Of a stretch of 54,965 bases of DNA, positions 51,516 through 54,965 are shown piece after piece. The stretch lies in NCBI GenBank assembly GCA_028712365.1, contig JAQTQE010000010.1, forward strand, positions 1 through 54,965. Direction: 5' to 3'. Position 1 is the stretch's first letter. Each line of letters starts with the position of its first letter. Source of the DNA: a bacterium (lineage in GTDB: Bacteria; CAYTYR01; UBA6262). A program made the position numbers and the translations under genes. The notes beneath the pieces were generated by a model. The model was not told where the DNA came from and made no database searches. It saw only the letters and a list, made by a program, of their open reading frames with translations.

Positions 51516-51797
51516 ATGAAAAAAGCAACTGCCAGGCACATTCTGGTCAAGACCAAGGAACAAGGCGAAGATCTGAAAACCAAGATATTGGCTGGCGCTG
51601 ATTTTGCTGAGGTGGCTAAGCAGTTTTCAGCCTGTCCTTCAGGCCGGCAGGGAGGCAATTTAGGAGAATTCACCCCGGGACAAATGGTCAAAGAGTTTGA
51701 TGAAGTAGTGTTTAGCGGTCAATTAAATACAGTGCTTGGCCCGGTAAAAACACAATTCGGATATCATCTGATCGAGATAACCAGCCGGACAGAATAG
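51516..51797 (+). CDS. parvulin-type peptidyl-prolyl isomerase
   Basis: A 93-residue single PpiC domain. Motifs: RHILVKT, AEVAKQFSACPSGRQGGNLGEF and FGYHLIEI; the length equals that of the small E. coli parvulin PpiC. No signal peptide is visible, so it acts in the cytoplasm unless exported otherwise. CGGGGGG precedes the ATG. It ends 25 bp before an intrinsic terminator. It may close the envelope-stress operon or have its own promoter; a short hairpin (51453-51474) separates it from the Spy-like gene. Confidence 0.93.
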   Translation: MKKATARHILVKTKEQGEDLKTKILAGADFAEVAKQFSACPSGRQGGNLGEFTPGQMVKEFDEVVFSGQLNTVLGPVKTQFGYHLIEITSRTE

Positions 51798-51822
51798 CGA
51801 GTATATCGCAGAGATTGAGTGC

Positions 51823-51864
51823 ATAGAAGGGATGACAGATACCTGTTATCCCTTCTATATTTTT
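51823..51864 (+). terminator. intrinsic terminator after the parvulin gene
   Basis: ATAGAAGGGAT (51823-51833) pairs with ATCCCTTCTAT (51848-51858), with extra pairing by GACAG/CTGT inside, and is followed by ATTTTT. It closes the envelope-stress operon and separates it from vapBC. Confidence 0.88.
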
Positions 51865-51886
51865 GTAGGTATGAATAATAAAGAGC

Positions 51887-51925
51887 TTGACATATATGCA
51901 TTTTTAATACATAATAATGCATATA
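51887..51925 (+). promoter_or_regulatory. vapBC promoter with overlapping operator
   Basis: TTGACA (51887-51892) and CATAAT (51910-51915) are 17 bp apart. A 9-bp perfect inverted repeat, TATATGCAT (51893-51901) and ATGCATATA (51917-51925), flanks the -10 box. This is a fitting site for autorepression by the VapBC complex. Confidence 0.8.
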
Positions 51926-51947
51926 ATTAGTATGAGGAGGGTGTGCT

Positions 51948-52139
51948 ATGAGAACAACATTAAATATTAGTGACGAATTGATCAGGAAAGTCTCAATACT
52001 CACGGGGATCAAGGAAAAGACTACTTTAGTAAGATTGGGCCTGGAAGCTTTAATTGCCAGGGAAAGCAGTAAAAGGTTGGCGAAATTAGGAGGGACCGAA
52101 AGAAATATACATAGTATTCCCCGCCGGAGAACTCATTAA
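51948..52139 (+). CDS. vapB: VapB-type antitoxin
   Basis: A 63-residue antitoxin of the VapB/DUF2191 type with an N-terminal ribbon-helix-helix-like DNA-binding segment (MRTTLNISDELIRKV) and a C-terminal tail (about 40-63) expected to block the toxin active site. GAGGAGGG precedes the ATG. Its stop overlaps the toxin ATG by one base, the usual coupling. Confidence 0.9.
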   Translation: MRTTLNISDELIRKVSILTGIKEKTTLVRLGLEALIARESSKRLAKLGGTERNIHSIPRRRTH

Positions 52140-52501
52140 TGATTCTTGCTGACACATCAGTATGGATAGATCACTTGCGCCATGGCAATGCCAGGATGGC
52201 ACAGCTCCTAATTGATGGAGAGGTGATCTGCCACCCCTTTATCATTGGAGAACTCGCCTGTGGTAATATAAAGAACAGGAAGGAAATATTGTCATTGCTT
52301 GGTACTCTGCCTACTGTGGAGCAGGTAGAAAATGAAGAAATATTATTGTTTATTGAAAAGAGGGACTTAATGGGCAAGGGACTCGGGCTTATTGATGCGC
52401 ATCTGTTAGCCTCCACTTTGTTAAGTGAAGTCTCTTTGTGGACATTAGACACGAAGTTAAAAAAAGAAGCCTCTTTATTAGGCATAGTTTATAATTTTTA
52501 A
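52139..52501 (+). CDS. vapC: VapC-type PIN-domain toxin ribonuclease
   Basis: A 120-residue PIN-domain nuclease. The conserved acidic residues are D5 (LADTSVWIDHL), E38 (IGELACG), D86 (LIDAHLLAS) and D104 (TLDTKL), so the metal site is complete. Typical VapC toxins cut tRNA or rRNA; the target here is unknown. It forms an operon with vapB. The pair lies in a more AT-rich stretch than the flanking operons. Confidence 0.93.
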   Translation: MILADTSVWIDHLRHGNARMAQLLIDGEVICHPFIIGELACGNIKNRKEILSLLGTLPTVEQVENEEILLFIEKRDLMGKGLGLIDAHLLASTLLSEVSLWTLDTKLKKEASLLGIVYNF

Positions 52502-52546
52502 ATACTTGATTATTGGGATAATATTTTTAAAAGAGCAGGAGAATTT

Positions 52547-53032
52547 ATGAAAAGAAGTTTTATTTATTATTCTTTAGTCTTGCTTATATGTGGATGTGCT
52601 ACAAGCAGAGTTCAAGATAAACTAAAAATAGAAGAACTTCAAAAGGTTATAGAACAGCAAGAAAAGCAGAATCCATTACTTAATGACATAGAAATATTAA
52701 ATGCTGAAACTGGTAAACACTATATTGAAATTGGTCCAGGAGAACGAGTAAAAATTAAAGCAATTCCACACGCTTATGATAATAATGGCAATGATATTGC
52801 TGAAAGTAGCGGTAAATTTAATCCTAGCTGGAGTGTAAAAATTGGGAATGTCATGCCAAATACAGGTAAAGAGGTTCTCTATATTGCTCCTTATAGCTTT
52901 ACAAGTCCAAATGGGTATGGATGGCTTGTTAATACAGAACTCATAGTGTCACAAGAAAATTCAGAAGGTAAATTAGTAAAATGTAAAACTTATATACGTT
53001 TTAAAATTGCGGCTGATCCGACCAAAGAATAA
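52547..53032 (+). CDS. hypothetical lipoprotein
   Basis: A 161-residue protein with a lipoprotein signal (positively charged start, hydrophobic core, lipobox LICGC at about residues 13-17). A short coiled-coil stretch (about 25-45, Lys/Glu/Gln-rich) is followed by a beta-rich region with YIEIGPGERVKIKAIP. No family recognised. The gene is markedly more AT-rich than its neighbours, as is vapBC, which suggests separate origin. GCAGGAG precedes the ATG. Confidence 0.75.
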   Translation: MKRSFIYYSLVLLICGCATSRVQDKLKIEELQKVIEQQEKQNPLLNDIEILNAETGKHYIEIGPGERVKIKAIPHAYDNNGNDIAESSGKFNPSWSVKIGNVMPNTGKEVLYIAPYSFTSPNGYGWLVNTELIVSQENSEGKLVKCKTYIRFKIAADPTKE

Positions 53033-53058
53033 TCTATTATATTGCTATATTATAGATT
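53031..53058. terminator. AT-rich hairpin between convergent genes
   Basis: AATCTAT (53031-53037) and ATAGATT (53052-53058) with inner TATA/TATA pairing lie between the lipoprotein gene and the convergent MFS gene. The placing fits a shared weak terminator, but there is no G:C in the stem core. Confidence 0.35.
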
Positions 53059-54197
53059 TAAAGTACCAATAATAATCCTAACGCAGCTAACAGGCCGGTA
53101 ACGCCGCCGAAATAAAAGGTGGCTGCCGGCCCGAATTGGTTCCAGAGAATACCGGCGATGAAAGAAGCCGGGAAAAGGCCGATGCCCACCAGTGTGGCAT
53201 GCAGGCCGATCATCGTAGCGCGCAGGTTCTCAGGGGCAATATCAGTAACTAAAGCTTTCTCTACACCCTCAGTCGCTCCGATATATACGCCATACAAACC
53301 GAATAAAACCCACATGAAGATCGGATCCGAAGTCAAAGCAAACCCTAAATAAACCACCCCATAAAAAACATAACCCCAGACCAGCAGTTTTTTCCTGCCG
53401 ATAATATCAGACAGCCGTCCAGCCGGGTAAGAGACGATCGCGTAGACAATATTATAAACCAGGTAGAGCAAAAGGACATTTTCTGTGGTATAGCCCAGGT
53501 TTTTGGCCCGGAGCAGCAAAAATTGGTTAGAAGAATTGCCCAGGGTAAAGAGTACGGTCACGGCCAGGAATAATTTCAGCCGCAGCGGTAAACCGGACCA
53601 GTTGAAAGACAGCTTTTTAGCAATAGTAACGAGGGGATCTTTCTTTTCCTTAACAAAGAAAAGGAATATTACTCCCAGGAATGCCGGGATCAGGGACAAC
53701 AGAAATATTTTGCGGTAATCAATTGGCCCGGGATGGGCAGTCAGGAGATAATAGGCGATAAGCACCCCTGTAGCGGCGCCGATCGTGTCCATCATCCGGT
53801 GCAAACCAAAAGCCCGGCCTCTTCTTTCTTTGGCACTGGAGTCAGCGATCAAGGCATCCCGGGGGGCATTACGGATACCCTTACCGAAACGGTCTATCAC
53901 CCTTGAAAACAGGACCCACCACCAACTCGTAGCTATATAAAGGAATATCTTACCGAATGTGGAAGAGCCATAGCCCAGGATGGCCAGCGGTTTCCTTTTC
54001 TGTGATTTATCAGAAAGATAACCGCTGAACACTTTCAGCAGGCTGGCGATGCTTTCCGCTATACCTTCGATCAGGCCGATGATCCAGGGTGAGGCTCCTA
54101 AAGTGGTGCTTAAGAATATGGCCAGGAGCGGATAAACCATTTCCGTGGAAATATCAGTCAATAAACTGGTAATGCCTACTAATATTATATTAACCAT
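53058..54197 (-). CDS. major facilitator superfamily transporter
   Basis: A 379-residue MFS permease with 10-12 hydrophobic segments. The N-terminal half shows TDISTEMVYPLLAIFLSTTLG and the loop 2-3 motif FSGYLSDKSQKRKPLAI; the second half has YPAGRLSDIIGRKKLLVWG. The start context (ATG after ATCACAA) has a weak ribosome binding site. The TDISTEMVYPL N-terminus is found in many uncharacterised MFS proteins of environmental bacteria. Substrate unknown. Confidence 0.9.
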   Translation of the reverse strand: MVNIILVGITSLLTDISTEMVYPLLAIFLSTTLGASPWIIGLIEGIAESIASLLKVFSGYLSDKSQKRKPLAILGYGSSTFGKIFLYIATSWWWVLFSRVIDRFGKGIRNAPRDALIADSSAKERRGRAFGLHRMMDTIGAATGVLIAYYLLTAHPGPIDYRKIFLLSLIPAFLGVIFLFFVKEKKDPLVTIAKKLSFNWSGLPLRLKLFLAVTVLFTLGNSSNQFLLLRAKNLGYTTENVLLLYLVYNIVYAIVSYPAGRLSDIIGRKKLLVWGYVFYGVVYLGFALTSDPIFMWVLFGLYGVYIGATEGVEKALVTDIAPENLRATMIGLHATLVGIGLFPASFIAGILWNQFGPAATFYFGGVTGLLAALGLLLVL

Positions 54198-54282
54198 TTG
54201 TGATTATTCTAGCTTAAAGCTGGGGTTTTCGGCAATTAAATTTATTGATATAACAGCTTTTTTGTGGTAAAAGTAACAAACA

Positions 54283-54347
54283 GAAGCGAATCATGCGTAT
54301 GGTTTATTCGGTATTTATTCGCTATCATTCGAGTTATTCGTTATTCA
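54283..54347. repeat. ATTCG-word stretch upstream of proA
   Basis: The 160-bp gap between the MFS and proA genes contains GCGAAT once and then ATTCG in several close copies (about 54305-54347), in contexts TTATTCG, TTATTCGC and TTATTCGTTATTC. The GCGAAT/ATTCGC pair could form a hairpin of 6 bp. The words match those at 9952-9985. Confidence 0.55.
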
Positions 54348-54357
54348 GAGGTGCGTT

Positions 54358-54965
54358 ATGGAACTTAAAGAGGAACTTATCAGACGAGCCGCGGCCGCAA
54401 AAAGAGCGGCTTATACTTTAGCTAATGTTTCGTCGGAGATCAAGAATAAAGCCTTAATCGCCATGGCAGAAGCGCTCCAGGCCGGGAAAGAAGACATCTT
54501 GTTTAAAAATGAAATAGATGTCGAAGCAGCCAAAGAAGCAGGTTTGAGTAACGCGCTTATCGACCGGTTATCGCTTAATGCAGCGCGTATTGAAGCTATG
54601 GTGAAAGGATTACGGGAACTGGCCGGCCTGCAAGACCCAGTCGGTGAAGTGCTCTCCTCTACTGAACGGCCTAATGGTTTGAAGATCAATAAAATACGTG
54701 TCCCGCTGGGAGTTGTCGGGATTATCTATGAATCCCGTCCGAATGTGACAGTTGATACTGCCGGGTTATGCCTGAAAAGCGGGAATGCGGTGATCTTACG
54801 GGGAGGGTCGGAAGCAGTCAATTCCAATCATATCCTAGTAAAAACTATTGCCGCCGCAGCCTATGGTGCCGGTATCCCGGAAGGAGCGATCCAGTTTGTC
54901 GAGACCACGGACCGCCAAGCAGTGCTGGAATTGGTCAAATTGGATAAATTCATTGACGTGATCAT
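54358..54965 (+). CDS. proA: glutamate-5-semialdehyde dehydrogenase (5' part, cut by window end)
   Basis: Second enzyme of proline synthesis, reducing gamma-glutamyl phosphate to glutamate 5-semialdehyde with NADPH. The visible 202 residues match ProA: LIRRAAAAKRAAYTLA at the start, NEIDVEAAKEAGLSNALIDR, the coenzyme region RVPLGVVGIIYESRPNVTVD, and SGNAVILRGGSEAVNSN. The catalytic cysteine lies beyond the window. Normal full length is about 415 residues. The ATG at 54358 follows AGAGGTGCG. proB is not seen upstream. Confidence 0.95.
   Translation, partial: MELKEELIRRAAAAKRAAYTLANVSSEIKNKALIAMAEALQAGKEDILFKNEIDVEAAKEAGLSNALIDRLSLNAARIEAMVKGLRELAGLQDPVGEVLSSTERPNGLKINKIRVPLGVVGIIYESRPNVTVDTAGLCLKSGNAVILRGGSEAVNSNHILVKTIAAAAYGAGIPEGAIQFVETTDRQAVLELVKLDKFIDVI

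Overview
The window looks like a chromosomal segment of an uncultivated, diderm, probably anaerobic or fermentative bacterium. The evidence for an outer membrane is direct: a PilQ secretin, two TolC-type outer-membrane factors, an RND pump and MacAB. TTG and GTG starts are frequent, genes are packed with 1-4 bp overlaps, and several gene types (split transketolase, gcvPA/gcvPB split glycine decarboxylase, LipM-type ligase, SBBP propeller with a C-terminal sorting-like domain) fit candidate lineages such as Margulisbacteria/WOR-1 or relatives. The phylum assignment is inference only. No rRNA, tRNA, CRISPR array, insertion sequence or prophage was seen.

Layout. 1-1710: triose-phosphate isomerase (5' end cut off by the window), ribose-5-phosphate isomerase B and deoxyribose-phosphate aldolase. 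1737-13147: a tight run of pilT, an unknown two-domain protein, gcvT-gcvH-gcvPA-gcvPB, a DnaA-type AAA+ ATPase flanked by the same two unknown domains, a LipM/LplA-type ligase that probably serves GcvH, and a histidine kinase/response regulator pair. 13202-21792: split transketolase, phosphopentomutase, PiT phosphate transporter with its PhoU-like partner, purine and pyrimidine nucleoside phosphorylases, a small cysteine protein and a sodium:solute symporter. 21876-32202: PAS-HD-GYP protein, DUF454-YfhO fusion, MTA phosphorylase, PfkB kinase, cytidine deaminase, HAD hydrolase, a small exporter-like membrane protein, a truncated KdpD/KdpE-like pair and a TrkH/KtrB potassium channel ending at a strong terminator. 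35695-32362 (minus strand): pilP, pilQ and a zinc-ribbon rhomboid. 36026-42946: TetR-controlled TolC/adaptor/RND efflux operon with a PG0541-type PII-like protein and a DGK1-like kinase. 43022-51797: an ECF sigma/anti-sigma operon with two Spy/CnrX-like periplasmic proteins, a seven-repeat SBBP propeller, TolC-MacA-MacB and a parvulin. 51887-53032: AT-rich vapBC plus lipoprotein. 54197-53058 (minus): MFS transporter. 54358-end: proA, cut by the window.

How the genes fit together. deoC, deoB, punA, pdp, cdd, mtnP, rpiB, tkt and tpiA together form a route that turns nucleosides into pentose phosphates and then triose phosphates, though they lie in several transcription units. The ligase next to the glycine cleavage genes can lipoylate/octanoylate GcvH; no dihydrolipoyl dehydrogenase or lipoyl synthase is in the window. 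The ECF sigma gene has a textbook sigma-E-like promoter of its own and leads an envelope-stress and efflux operon.

Most unusual: two paralogous proteins (2843-3775 and 8070-9950) share a novel N-terminal and a novel C-terminal domain. In the second, a complete DnaA domain III (AAA+) but no DnaA DNA-binding domain IV sits between them. The pair brackets the glycine cleavage genes directly downstream of pilT. Also notable are several long intergenic imperfect palindromes built from short repeated words, and a pilPQ unit detached from pilMNO with its own promoter and two tiny overlapping leader ORFs.
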